A stretch of 14,448 bases of DNA from Deltaproteobacteria bacterium (GCA_021163945.1 JAGGTC010000052.1:1-14448), one strand, 5' to 3'. Positions 1-6,961 are shown, numbered from the stretch's first letter. Numbers and translations are program-made. The notes: generated by a model not told the origin, from the sequence alone.

Positions 1-121
1 GTTTAAGAAGTTTAGAAAAATTTAAGGATTTCTTAGCTAGAGTAGTAACATCCCTTAGTTTTTGACCAGTGATAACAGCTTTTAACCGTTCATCCTCAAT
101 TTTTGACCTTTTATCTTCCAA
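1..121 (-). CDS. Possible 5' part of an unidentified protein (runs off the left edge)
   Basis: On the minus strand a frame is open from position 145 to the window edge, bounded upstream by a stop at 146-148. No ATG lies in it; a TTG at 121-119 would give a peptide beginning MEDKRSKIEDERLKAV, rich in Lys, Glu and Leu. No clear ribosome-binding site precedes that TTG. It could be a real gene with a TTG start, the end of a degraded gene, or chance. I do not recognise the family. If real, it diverges from the acetyl-CoA synthetase operon. Confidence 0.25.
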   Translation of the reverse strand, partial: MEDKRSKIEDERLKAVITGQKLRDVTTLAKKSLNFSKLLK

Positions 122-186
122 ATCTAACCACTTATCTAATTTTATTTAACTTTTTTGAATATCTGGGCTAAAAGAGGATAAAAGAT

Positions 187-215
187 TTGACCTCACTGAG
201 ATGAAAATGTATTAT
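187..215 (+). promoter_or_regulatory. Sigma-70-like promoter of the acs operon
   Basis: TTGACC (187-192) and TATTAT (210-215) are separated by exactly 17 bp. The predicted start of transcription falls at about 221-223, which coincides with the ATG of the first acs gene, so the transcript would have little or no leader. An alternative -10, TATAAT at 213-218, has a 20-bp spacing and fits less well. Confidence 0.55.
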
Positions 216-222
216 AATAAAG

Positions 223-2148
223 ATGGTTAGAAAAAAGGAAAATACCGCTACTGAGGTCCTGGTGGAGGAGCAGCGTGTGTTTAGGCCATTACCCGAGACC
301 GTAGTTGAGGCAAACATAACCCCTAGTGAATATCGGAAGGCTATAAAGGAAGGAGAGAGAAATTTTGTTGAATTTTGGGAAAAGGCGGCCGAGGAATTGG
401 AGTGGTTTGAGAAGTGGGATAAGGTCTTAGATGATAGCAATCCTCCATTTTATAGATGGTTTGTTGGGGCAAAATGTAATATTGTTTACAACGCACTAGA
501 TAGGCACATTAAGACATTTAGAAAGAATAAGATAGCCATTATCTGGCGGGGAGAGCCAGTAGGAGAGTATAGAAAGCTTACATATTATGAACTCTATCGC
601 CAGGTAAATAAATTTTCTAATGCATTAAAGTCACTTGAGATCAAAAAAGGGGATAGAATAGCTATCTACATGCCAAATCTCCTCCAAACGGCTATTGCGA
701 TGTTGGCATGTGCCAAGATCGGGGCAGTGCATATGATAGTCCATTCAGGTTTCAGTGCCCATGCACTAAGGGAGAGGGTAAATGATGCAAAGGCAAGGGT
801 GATAATTACAGCAGATGGTGTGTATAGAAATGGGAAGATCATCAATCTAAAAGAGGTAGTAGATGAGGCAATGATTGAATGTCCTACAGTAGAGCATGTA
901 ATTGTGGTCAAAAGGTCTGGCCAGCCTATAGACATGAGTGATGGAAGATATCTTTGGTGGGATGATTTGATGGAAGGTGCATCAGATGAGTGTGAAACAG
1001 AGATCTTGGATGCAGAACACCCCCTTTATATCCTCTATACATCAGGCACTACAGGAAAACCAAAGGGTGTACTTCATGTTCATGGTGGCTATATGGTTGG
1101 CATTTTTAGGACACTAAAGTGGGTGTTTGATATAAAAGAAACAGATATATATTGGTGTACAGCAGATGTAGGTTGGGTTACTGGACACAGTTATACTATC
1201 TACGCCCCACTTATCTGTGGGGGAACCACAGTAATGTATGAGGGGCACCCACTTTGGCCAAAACCGGATAGAATGTGGCAAATAGTTGATGAGTTTGGAG
1301 TAAATATCCTCTATACCTCCCCTACTACTATTAGGATGTTGAGACGTTTTGGCTCAGAGCTCCCAAGAAGGCATAGCCTTAAGACATTGAGGTTATTAGG
1401 GACTGTGGGTGAACCCATAAATTCAGAGGTATGGATCTGGTACTATGAAAACATAGGCAAGGAGAGGTGTCCCATTATGGATACTTGGTGGCAGACAGAG
1501 ACAGGGATGTTGATGATTACACCAGTTCCAGTAAGCCTACTTAAGCCAGGTTCTACCTCTAGGCCATTTCCGGGAATTCATGTAGATGTGGTAGATAGGA
1601 ATGGAAATCCAGTGCCCGTTGGCAAGAGTGGCTTCTTGGTAATAAAGAAGCCGTGGCCTGCAATGTTTCGTACACTTTGGGGAAACCCAAAGAGATATAA
1701 AGAGGAATATTTTGAGGTTATACCTGGGGGGGTTTATACAACAGGGGATTTGGCTAGGAGGGATGAAGATGGATATTTTTGGATTCAAGGAAGGGCAGAT
1801 GATGTATTAAATATTGCGGGCTACCGTGTAGGTACTGTAGAGGTAGAGAATGTTGTTCTTTCCCATCCTGCCATAGCTGAGGCTGCCTGCATAGGGGTAC
1901 CTGATCCCATAAAGGGAGAGACGGCCAAGATATTTGTAGTTTTAAAGAATGGATATCTCCCTAGTGATGAATTGGATAGGGAATTGAGGCAATTAATAAT
2001 GAAGAGGCTTGGCCCTGTTGTCATTATAAAGGCCGTTGAGTTTGTTGAAAATTTACCCAAGACGAAGAGTGGAAAGATTATGAAGCGTGTCCTTAAGGCA
2101 AGTGAGCTTGGTATAGATCCAGGCGACTTGACTACATTGGCAGATTAA
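223..2148 (+). CDS. acs: Acetyl-CoA synthetase (AMP-forming), first paralog
   Basis: Acs activates acetate to acetyl-AMP and then acetyl-CoA in the cytoplasm. The 641-aa length is normal for the family. Visible landmarks are the ATP-binding P-loop YILYTSGTTGKPKG (residues 269-282), CTADVGWVTGHSY (312-324), the substrate-pocket/core motif DTWWQTETG (420-428), the TTGD hinge region (506-509), GRADDVLNIAGYR (523-535) and the acetylatable catalytic Lys618 in PKTKSGKIMKR. DTWWQTETG with both tryptophans is the true acetyl-CoA synthetase form, so acetate is the likely substrate. The start is the ATG at 223: upstream in-frame sequence has no better start and the N-terminal domain is complete. There is no Shine-Dalgarno sequence before it. 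A second paralog follows after 43 nt in the same operon. Codons 61-83 are almost identical at DNA level to the paralog (see repeats). Confidence 0.93.
   Translation: MVRKKENTATEVLVEEQRVFRPLPETVVEANITPSEYRKAIKEGERNFVEFWEKAAEELEWFEKWDKVLDDSNPPFYRWFVGAKCNIVYNALDRHIKTFRKNKIAIIWRGEPVGEYRKLTYYELYRQVNKFSNALKSLEIKKGDRIAIYMPNLLQTAIAMLACAKIGAVHMIVHSGFSAHALRERVNDAKARVIITADGVYRNGKIINLKEVVDEAMIECPTVEHVIVVKRSGQPIDMSDGRYLWWDDLMEGASDECETEILDAEHPLYILYTSGTTGKPKGVLHVHGGYMVGIFRTLKWVFDIKETDIYWCTADVGWVTGHSYTIYAPLICGGTTVMYEGHPLWPKPDRMWQIVDEFGVNILYTSPTTIRMLRRFGSELPRRHSLKTLRLLGTVGEPINSEVWIWYYENIGKERCPIMDTWWQTETGMLMITPVPVSLLKPGSTSRPFPGIHVDVVDRNGNPVPVGKSGFLVIKKPWPAMFRTLWGNPKRYKEEYFEVIPGGVYTTGDLARRDEDGYFWIQGRADDVLNIAGYRVGTVEVENVVLSHPAIAEAACIGVPDPIKGETAKIFVVLKNGYLPSDELDRELRQLIMKRLGPVVIIKAVEFVENLPKTKSGKIMKRVLKASELGIDPGDLTTLAD
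403..471 (+). repeat. 69-nt block shared with the second acs gene (copy A)
   Basis: This stretch matches 2360-2428 at 67 of 69 positions (differences at 409 and 444). It encodes WFEKWDKV...FVGA in the N-terminal domain. Elsewhere the two genes have many synonymous differences even where the protein is conserved. Confidence 0.9.
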
Positions 2149-2173
2149 AATAAAAAGGTAAATTATTAGGAGA

Positions 2174-2180
2174 AAGGAGG
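2174..2180 (+). promoter_or_regulatory. Ribosome-binding site of second acs gene
   Basis: AAGGAGG lies 11 nt before the ATG at 2192, in the 43-nt gap between the two synthetase genes. It fixes the start of the second gene and contrasts with the first gene, which has no such site. Confidence 0.7.
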
Positions 2181-2191
2181 TAGAGAAAAAA

Positions 2192-4240
2192 ATGGAAGAG
2201 CGTGAAAGGATTTATGATGAGTTTGAGCACTATATAGTGCCCTCATCCTGGAAGGATAGGGTTTGGGAGATCGAAGATTACAAAAAGTTTTATGAAAGCA
2301 CAATAAAAGATAAAGAGGCAATTGAAAAGTGGTGGGAAGGATGGGCAAATAAGCTATTTTGGTTTAAGAAGTGGGATAAGGTCTTAGATGATAGCAATCC
2401 CCCATTTTATAGATGGTTTGTTGGGGCAGAGACAAACCTTGCCTACCTTTGTTTAGACTGGCAAATTGAGCAAGGAAGAAAGAATAAGGTGGCACTTATA
2501 TGGGAAGGTGAACCATTTGATGAGATGATAAGAAGACCAAAAGAGATGAGAAAGTTCACATTCTATGACCTATACAGGAGGACGAACAGAATTGCTTATG
2601 CCCTAAAGGAGAAGCTAGGTGTTAAAAAGGGTGAAATCCTGACATTCTATTTGCCCATGATCCCAGAGCTTCCAGAGTATATGTTGGCAGTGCAGAGGAT
2701 TGGCGCCTCCCACAGCATCGTCTATAGTGGGTTTAGTGCACTTGCACTTGCTGAAAGGGCCATGGCTGCAGGTTCAAGGATAATTGTTACAGCAGATGGC
2801 CTTTATAGGAGGGGAAAAATAATTCCACTTAAAGAGGTTGTAGATGAGGCCATAGAGATATGTGAAGAAAGGGGACATAAGATAGAGAAGGTTATTGTGG
2901 TGAAGAGGACAAATAGGCCTGCTATACCTTGGAATAGGAGGAGGGACATCTGGCATCATGAATTTATAAGGTATATATCAGAGAATGTGAGGGTTGAAAC
3001 AGAGAGGATGGGCTCAGAGGATATATCATATATCCTCTATACCTCTGGGACAACAGGTGCCCCAAAAGGGGCCCAGCACAGTATTGGGGGCTATGCTGTT
3101 GGTCTATATACGACCATGAAGCTCATTTTTGATATAAATCCTGATGATATCTATTGGTGTGCGGCAGATATTGGATGGGTTACAGGGCATTCATACATAG
3201 TCTATGGGCCCCTTATGACAGGGGCGACAGCTGTTATGTATGAAGGTGCCCCAGACTACCCAAAGCCGGATAGGTGGTGGCATATGATAGAGAGGTTTGG
3301 GGTCTCTGTATTCTATACTACACCAACTGCAGTAAGGGCACTGATGAAATTCCCACTAGATTATGTAAAAAAACATGACCTCTCAACACTAAGGATCATC
3401 CACTCTGTTGGAGAACCTATAAATCCAGAGGCATTTAGGTGGTATTACACAAATCTTGGCAGGGAGGATGTTGTGGCCTCAAGTACATGGTGGATGACAG
3501 AGACAGGGCAGATGCTAACCGGGCACTTTCCTGGTTTGGGGAAGATATTTCCGCTTAAACCAGGGACAAATGGCTATCCCATTCCTGGAGTCAAGTTGGA
3601 GGTAGTCGATGAGGATGGAAATCCTTGCGAGCCGGGAGAGAGGGGATACTTTGTTATAACATCCCCATGGCCAGGGATGTTTATGACACTCTATAAGGAT
3701 CCCAAAAGGTACATTGATGTATATTGGTCAAAGTTCAATGAAAAGGGGATGTATTTTTATACTGGTGATTACGCTGTTAAGGACAAGGATGGGTATATAT
3801 GGGTCTTGGGAAGGGCAGATGATGTCCTGAAGATTGCAGGTCACAGGATAGGGACAGCCGAGGTTGAGTCTGCTATGATCCTCCATCCAGCCGTTGCAGA
3901 ATCGGCCTGCGTTGGAAGGCCCCATGAGATAAAAGGTGAGATCCCATACATATTTACTGTCTTAAAGCAAGGGTTTATACCAAGCCCTGATTTAGAAGGT
4001 GAATTAAAATCACACTTAAGGAATACCATAGGCCCAATTGTTGCATCTGATGCTACTGTACTCTTTGTTGATATGGTTCCTAAGACAAGGAGCGGGAAGA
4101 TCATGAGGAGGCTCCTTAAGGCAGTTGTTAGTGGTGCACCCCTTGGAGACACAACAACCCTTGAGGACGAGGCAGCCGTTGAAGAGGCAGAGAAGGCATA
4201 TGAATATCTAAAGAAGGCCATGGAAAAGGCAGAGAAGTAA
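2192..4240 (+). CDS. Acetyl-CoA synthetase-like acyl-CoA synthetase (AMP-forming), second paralog
   Basis: A 682-aa member of the same adenylate-forming family. The P-loop YILYTSGTTGAPKG is at residues 280-293, AADIGWVTGHSY at 324-335, YTGD at 523-526, GRADDVLKIAGHR at 540-552 and the catalytic Lys636 in PKTRSGKIMRR. The core motif reads SSTWWMTETG instead of DTWWQTETG, so the residues around the acyl/adenylate pocket differ from the upstream paralog. It may prefer another short acid, such as propionate, or differ in kinetics; this cannot be decided from sequence alone. Compared with the first protein it has an insertion after residue 110 and an extra charged helical C-terminal tail (about 658-682, AEKAYEYLKKAMEKAEK) absent from its neighbour. 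It is the second gene of the operon and is followed by a hairpin terminator. Confidence 0.88.
   Translation: MEERERIYDEFEHYIVPSSWKDRVWEIEDYKKFYESTIKDKEAIEKWWEGWANKLFWFKKWDKVLDDSNPPFYRWFVGAETNLAYLCLDWQIEQGRKNKVALIWEGEPFDEMIRRPKEMRKFTFYDLYRRTNRIAYALKEKLGVKKGEILTFYLPMIPELPEYMLAVQRIGASHSIVYSGFSALALAERAMAAGSRIIVTADGLYRRGKIIPLKEVVDEAIEICEERGHKIEKVIVVKRTNRPAIPWNRRRDIWHHEFIRYISENVRVETERMGSEDISYILYTSGTTGAPKGAQHSIGGYAVGLYTTMKLIFDINPDDIYWCAADIGWVTGHSYIVYGPLMTGATAVMYEGAPDYPKPDRWWHMIERFGVSVFYTTPTAVRALMKFPLDYVKKHDLSTLRIIHSVGEPINPEAFRWYYTNLGREDVVASSTWWMTETGQMLTGHFPGLGKIFPLKPGTNGYPIPGVKLEVVDEDGNPCEPGERGYFVITSPWPGMFMTLYKDPKRYIDVYWSKFNEKGMYFYTGDYAVKDKDGYIWVLGRADDVLKIAGHRIGTAEVESAMILHPAVAESACVGRPHEIKGEIPYIFTVLKQGFIPSPDLEGELKSHLRNTIGPIVASDATVLFVDMVPKTRSGKIMRRLLKAVVSGAPLGDTTTLEDEAAVEEAEKAYEYLKKAMEKAEK
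2360..2428 (+). repeat. 69-nt block shared with the first acs gene (copy B)
   Basis: Partner of the block at 403-471. One of the two differences changes Glu64 to Lys60 and the other is silent (CCT/CCC). The block begins and ends abruptly, as expected of a short gene-conversion tract. Confidence 0.9.
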
Positions 4241-4243
4241 TAT

Positions 4244-4275
4244 ATAGCCCCGCTTTTGCGGGGCTATCTATTTTA
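4244..4275 (+). terminator. Hairpin terminator after the acs operon
   Basis: ATAGCCCCGC (4244-4253), loop TTTT, GCGGGGCTAT (4258-4267): a perfect 10-bp, GC-rich stem four bases after the acs stop codon, followed by CTATTTTA. The T-tract is short and interrupted, so termination may be partial. The next gene's ATG is at 4277, directly against this structure. Confidence 0.75.
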
Positions 4276-4276
4276 G

Positions 4277-5617
4277 ATGGATATAGACATATTGATCTAC
4301 AAGGGGTTGATCTTAACCCCTAACTCCCACACTCCCTATCTAAATCCCGGGTATTTAGTTATTACCGAGGGGAAAATTGTGGATTTAGCAGCAGGGGACC
4401 CTCCTGAAAGTCTATTAAGACAGGCAAAAATGACTATTGATGCAAGGGATAAATTGGTCATGCCTGGGTTAATAAATGCCCATACACATGCTGCTATGAG
4501 CATATTTAGGGGTATAGTGGATGATTTGCCTTTAGATAACTGGCTTAAGTGTATATTTTCCTTAGAAAAGGAATTTGTGGATGAGGAATTTGTCTATTGG
4601 GGAAGCCTGCTCTCTGGGATAGAGATGATAATGAGTGGGACTACATGCTTTGCCGATGGATACTTTTATGAGGATAGTGTAGCAAGGGCATGTCTGAAGC
4701 TTGGTATAAGGGCAGTACTTTCACAAGGGGTCATTGATTTTCCTACACCAGATGTGCCAGAGCCAAGTGAAAATTTAAAGGTTGCAGAAAACTTCCTAAA
4801 GGCCTGGATGGGTCACTCACTCATTTCCCCTGCAATATTTGCTCATGCCCCCTATAGCTGTTCTTCTAAGACCATAAAGGGGGCAAAGGCCCTAACAAGG
4901 GATTATAAAACACTGTTTTTTATCCATGCAGCAGAGACAAGGTGGGAGGTGGAAAAGGTAAAAAGGGAATATGGAGAGACCCCTATATCCTATCTCTATA
5001 AATTAAATACCCTGGATGAGGATACAGTATTGGTACATGTAAATTGGATAAGTAGGGATGAAATTGAGATTTTAAAGGATACAGGGGCCAAGGTAGTCCA
5101 CAATCCTGAAAGCAATATGAAGCTAGGTTCAGGGCTTTCTCCTGTACCAGACCTGCTAAAGGAGGGTATTATTGTAGGGCTAGGTACAGATAGCTGTGCC
5201 AGCAACAACAACCTTGATCTATTTCAAGAGATGGACAGCTGTGCAAAGGTACACAAGGGCTTCAGGAAAGACCCTACTGTTATGCCTGCAGAAGAGGTAT
5301 TAAGTATGTCCACATGCTATGGGGCAAAGGTCTTGGGATTGGAAGAAAGGATAGGCTGTTTGGAAAAGGGGAAAGATGCAGACATTACCTTAGTAGACCT
5401 AAACCACACCCACCTCTTTCCTATCTATAACCCCTATTCTCATATTGTCTATGCAATGAAGGGGACAGATGTAAATACGGTCATTGTAGAAGGAAAGATC
5501 ATTATGGAAAATAGGAAGATTACCTCGCTGTCTATTCAAGATGTTATAGAAAATGTAATTTTACTGAGTAAAAAAATAAGAAAATGGCGGAGAGAGTGGG
5601 ATTCGAACCCACGGTAG
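4277..5617 (+). CDS. mtaD: MtaD/SsnA-type amidohydrolase (5-methylthioadenosine / S-adenosylhomocysteine deaminase)
   Basis: A metal-dependent amidohydrolase that by family would deaminate MTA/SAH or related adenosine derivatives in methionine and SAM recycling. Metal and catalytic residues are in place: HTH at 69-71, His190 in FAHAPYS, His217 and Glu220 in HAAET, His254, and Asp305 in GTDS; the usual HLAET is HAAET here. The N- and C-terminal beta-sandwich strands typical of the fold are present (GKIVDL; GKDADITLVDL 364-374). The start is ATG 4277, because the codon before it is a TAG stop. There is no Shine-Dalgarno sequence; the upstream bases are the acs terminator hairpin. The last ten residues, WRREWDSNPR (437-446), are translated from the antisense strand of tRNA-Ser(GCU), from its CCA end to the stop at 5615-5617. 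Exact substrate is uncertain. Confidence 0.85.
   Translation: MDIDILIYKGLILTPNSHTPYLNPGYLVITEGKIVDLAAGDPPESLLRQAKMTIDARDKLVMPGLINAHTHAAMSIFRGIVDDLPLDNWLKCIFSLEKEFVDEEFVYWGSLLSGIEMIMSGTTCFADGYFYEDSVARACLKLGIRAVLSQGVIDFPTPDVPEPSENLKVAENFLKAWMGHSLISPAIFAHAPYSCSSKTIKGAKALTRDYKTLFFIHAAETRWEVEKVKREYGETPISYLYKLNTLDEDTVLVHVNWISRDEIEILKDTGAKVVHNPESNMKLGSGLSPVPDLLKEGIIVGLGTDSCASNNNLDLFQEMDSCAKVHKGFRKDPTVMPAEEVLSMSTCYGAKVLGLEERIGCLEKGKDADITLVDLNHTHLFPIYNPYSHIVYAMKGTDVNTVIVEGKIIMENRKITSLSIQDVIENVILLSKKIRKWRREWDSNPR
5559..5584 (-). terminator. Possible terminator of the tRNA-Ser pair
   Basis: Reading leftward from the tRNA-Ser(GCU) CCA end at 5585, the minus strand gives TTTTCTTATTTTTTTACTC, a U-rich tract including a run of seven T opposite 5570-5576. 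It is followed by a small palindrome (TTTTACTGAGTAAAA, 5559-5573). The tRNA itself or the small palindrome could provide the structure. The tract lies inside the 3' end of the plus-strand amidohydrolase gene. Confidence 0.35.
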
Positions 5618-5674
5618 GTGTTACCCTACGCTCGCTTAGCAGGCGAGCGCCTTCGTCCACTCGGCCATCTCTCC
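5585..5674 (-). tRNA. tRNA-Ser (anticodon GCU), CCA encoded
   Basis: On the minus strand the acceptor arms GGAGAGA and TCTCTCC pair over seven bases, followed by discriminator G and an encoded CCA (opposite 5585-5587). The D-arm TGGCCGAGTGG, anticodon stem-loop CTCGC-CTGCTAA-GCGAG with GCT (opposite 5638-5640), a long class II variable arm (TAGGGTAACACCTA) and the T-arm GTGGGTTCGAATCCCAC are all visible. It would read AGU/AGC. It starts 2 nt after the upstream tRNA-Ser(UGA), so the two are almost certainly co-transcribed. Its 3' 33 nt are overlapped antisense by the amidohydrolase gene. Confidence 0.96.
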
Positions 5675-5676
5675 AG

Positions 5677-5761
5677 CGGAGGGAGCAGGATTCGAACCTG
5701 CGGGGTCATTTGACCCAGCGGTTTTCAAGACCGCCGCCTTAAACCACTCGGCCACCCCTCC
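5677..5761 (-). tRNA. tRNA-Ser (anticodon UGA), CCA not encoded
   Basis: On the minus strand GGAGGGG pairs with TCCCTCC (the last pair G-U), with discriminator G at 5677 followed by CT and then the next tRNA, so CCA must be added after processing. This differs from its neighbour, which encodes CCA. The D-arm, anticodon stem-loop GCGGT-CTTGAAA-ACCGC with TGA (opposite 5725-5727), variable arm GGGTCAAATGACCC and T-arm GCAGGTTCGAATCCTGC are complete. It would read UCN, chiefly UCA. The tail of the ArsA-like gene overlaps it in the same sense from the mature 5' end to the anticodon, which serves as that gene's stop codon. Confidence 0.96.
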
Positions 5762-6687
5762 ATAAAATAATTAACATGCCTTTGAGGATGAGTCAAGATA
5801 TCTTTTGCCCAATCATCTGCCAATTGATAAATCTTTTCTTTGGAAAGATTTTCTAAAAATGGGATTTTTTTTATAGGAATATGGGAAAACTCCTTTATAT
5901 CTAAAGACAATGGTAACAGACCAGATTTATTCATCAATATCAATTTGATATGAATGTTAATATTTGATAATGCATTTTTTATACGTATACCCTCCATCAG
6001 GGACAATCTATCTGGATTGACTACCAGTATAAAAATAGATTTTTCTTTAAAAGTTTTGATTAGAGAATCCACCAATGCCTTCTGGGCCATAATCTCCTTT
6101 AGCACCTTGTCCTTTTTTTTATCAATAGCCACATTTTTTGCAAAATACTCCTTCCCCTTAATCGCAGAGATGGCAGCCCTCCTATCCAGGATCCTATACC
6201 TCAAATCCCTAAGTCCTTCTAGCCAGGTACCTGTAATAAAGGGGAGGTTAAATATCTTTAGCATAAGGCCAGTTGGTGGTGTGTCTATAATAATGTAGTC
6301 CATATCCCTATGCCTATCAATAATATCATTTAGTCCATGCATTATGGCAGATTCTTCCATACCTGGGGCATTTTTTATCACCTCAAACATCCTATCCAAA
6401 TTTATGATTTTAAGGTAACTATAGGTACTTTTTATCTCCTCAATTATCTTCCTAAGAAATCTTCTTAAATAGGACTCCACATCCACCTCTTCTACAAAGA
6501 GGCCATGCTCTATCTCCCTTTCCCCTAAAAAGGGTGGACAACCGATGATATCACAGATATTGTGTGCAGGGTCAATAGATGCAAAATAGACACTCCTTTT
6601 TTGTCTAGATAAATAATAGGCAAGGCTAGTGGAAAGTGCGGTCTTCCCTACACCCCCCTTGCCCACAAAAAAGAATACCCTTTTCAT
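5725..6687 (-). CDS. ArsA/Get3-like anion-transporting ATPase family protein
   Basis: A soluble SIMIBI-class P-loop ATPase of 320 aa with a single ArsA/Get3 domain. It has the deviant Walker A GKGGVGKT (residues 9-16) with signature Lys10, a Switch I SIDPAHN (37-43) and a Switch II DTPPTG matching the ArsA/Get3 DxAPTG type. Members energise arsenite efflux (ArsA) or deliver tail-anchored membrane proteins (Get3); no ArsB or ArsR gene is nearby, so a targeting or chaperone role beside membrane proteins is as likely. The ATG overlaps the stop of the upstream 91-aa membrane-protein gene by 4 nt (ATGA), so the two are translationally coupled. The last 11 residues, EGWPSGLRRRS (310-320), are translated from tRNA-Ser(UGA), and the UGA stop is the anticodon. 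The family domain proper appears to end before residue 309. Confidence 0.85.
   Translation of the reverse strand: MKRVFFFVGKGGVGKTALSTSLAYYLSRQKRSVYFASIDPAHNICDIIGCPPFLGEREIEHGLFVEEVDVESYLRRFLRKIIEEIKSTYSYLKIINLDRMFEVIKNAPGMEESAIMHGLNDIIDRHRDMDYIIIDTPPTGLMLKIFNLPFITGTWLEGLRDLRYRILDRRAAISAIKGKEYFAKNVAIDKKKDKVLKEIMAQKALVDSLIKTFKEKSIFILVVNPDRLSLMEGIRIKNALSNINIHIKLILMNKSGLLPLSLDIKEFSHIPIKKIPFLENLSKEKIYQLADDWAKDILTHPQRHVNYFMEGWPSGLRRRS
5768..5796 (-). promoter_or_regulatory. Possible promoter for the tRNA-Ser pair, inside the ArsA-like gene
   Basis: On the minus strand TTGACT (5796-5791) is followed after 17 bp by TAATTA (5773-5768), 6 nt before the mature 5' end of tRNA-Ser(UGA) at 5761. The -35 is good and the -10 poor. 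If used, the tRNAs would be made independently of the four-gene operon. Confidence 0.35.
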
Positions 6688-6959
6688 AGATCAGCCATGT
6701 CTGCCCACTCTGCCAGCTTATCATCCAAACTTTCTGATTTTGAGAGCATGACTAAGACCTCCCTCTCCAAATAAGGGAGTAGAGATAGGCCTATATAAGA
6801 AGGCAGGATTGGAAATCCTATAATTGAACCAAAGATAAGCAGTGCAAATCCATTTTCCATATCCTCTAGCTCCCTTTCTAGGATATCTGTACTTCTCCTC
6901 TTAAGGCCTTCACCTAAAAACTTTATGCGCAGGTAAAGGGCCCTCCAAAGCCTATTCAT
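6684..6959 (-). CDS. Small membrane protein between cstA and the ArsA-like gene
   Basis: A 91-aa protein that I do not recognise. The first 36 residues are basic and helical (RLWRALYLRIKFLGEGLKRR), then a hydrophobic stretch at about 38-64 (ALLIFGSIIGFPILPSYIGL) could form one membrane segment or a hairpin broken by prolines at 50, 53 and 62. The C-terminal third is acidic and soluble (LEREVLVMLSKSESLDDKLAEWADMADL). The gene starts 2 nt after the cstA stop and ends with a 4-nt ATGA overlap with the ArsA-like ATPase. This coupling suggests it works with the ATPase, as membrane docking subunit or client, or with the CstA-type transporter. That role is inference. Confidence 0.75.
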   Translation of the reverse strand: MNRLWRALYLRIKFLGEGLKRRSTDILERELEDMENGFALLIFGSIIGFPILPSYIGLSLLPYLEREVLVMLSKSESLDDKLAEWADMADL

Positions 6960-6961
6960 AT

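Noticed and set aside
168..440. 90-aa minus-strand frame across the acs promoter
   Set aside because: Antisense to the acs N-terminus, no ribosome-binding site, and composition of a chance frame.
5585..5763. Real C-terminal domains or motifs in EWDSNPR and GWPSGLRRRS tails
   Set aside because: Both are translations of tRNA-Ser sequence, well known as artefactual tails. They are kept in the coding coordinates only because no earlier stop exists.
5725..6687. A complete arsenic resistance operon
   Set aside because: Only the ArsA-like ATPase is present; no ArsB, ArsR, ArsC or ArsD and a PAP2-cstA context instead.
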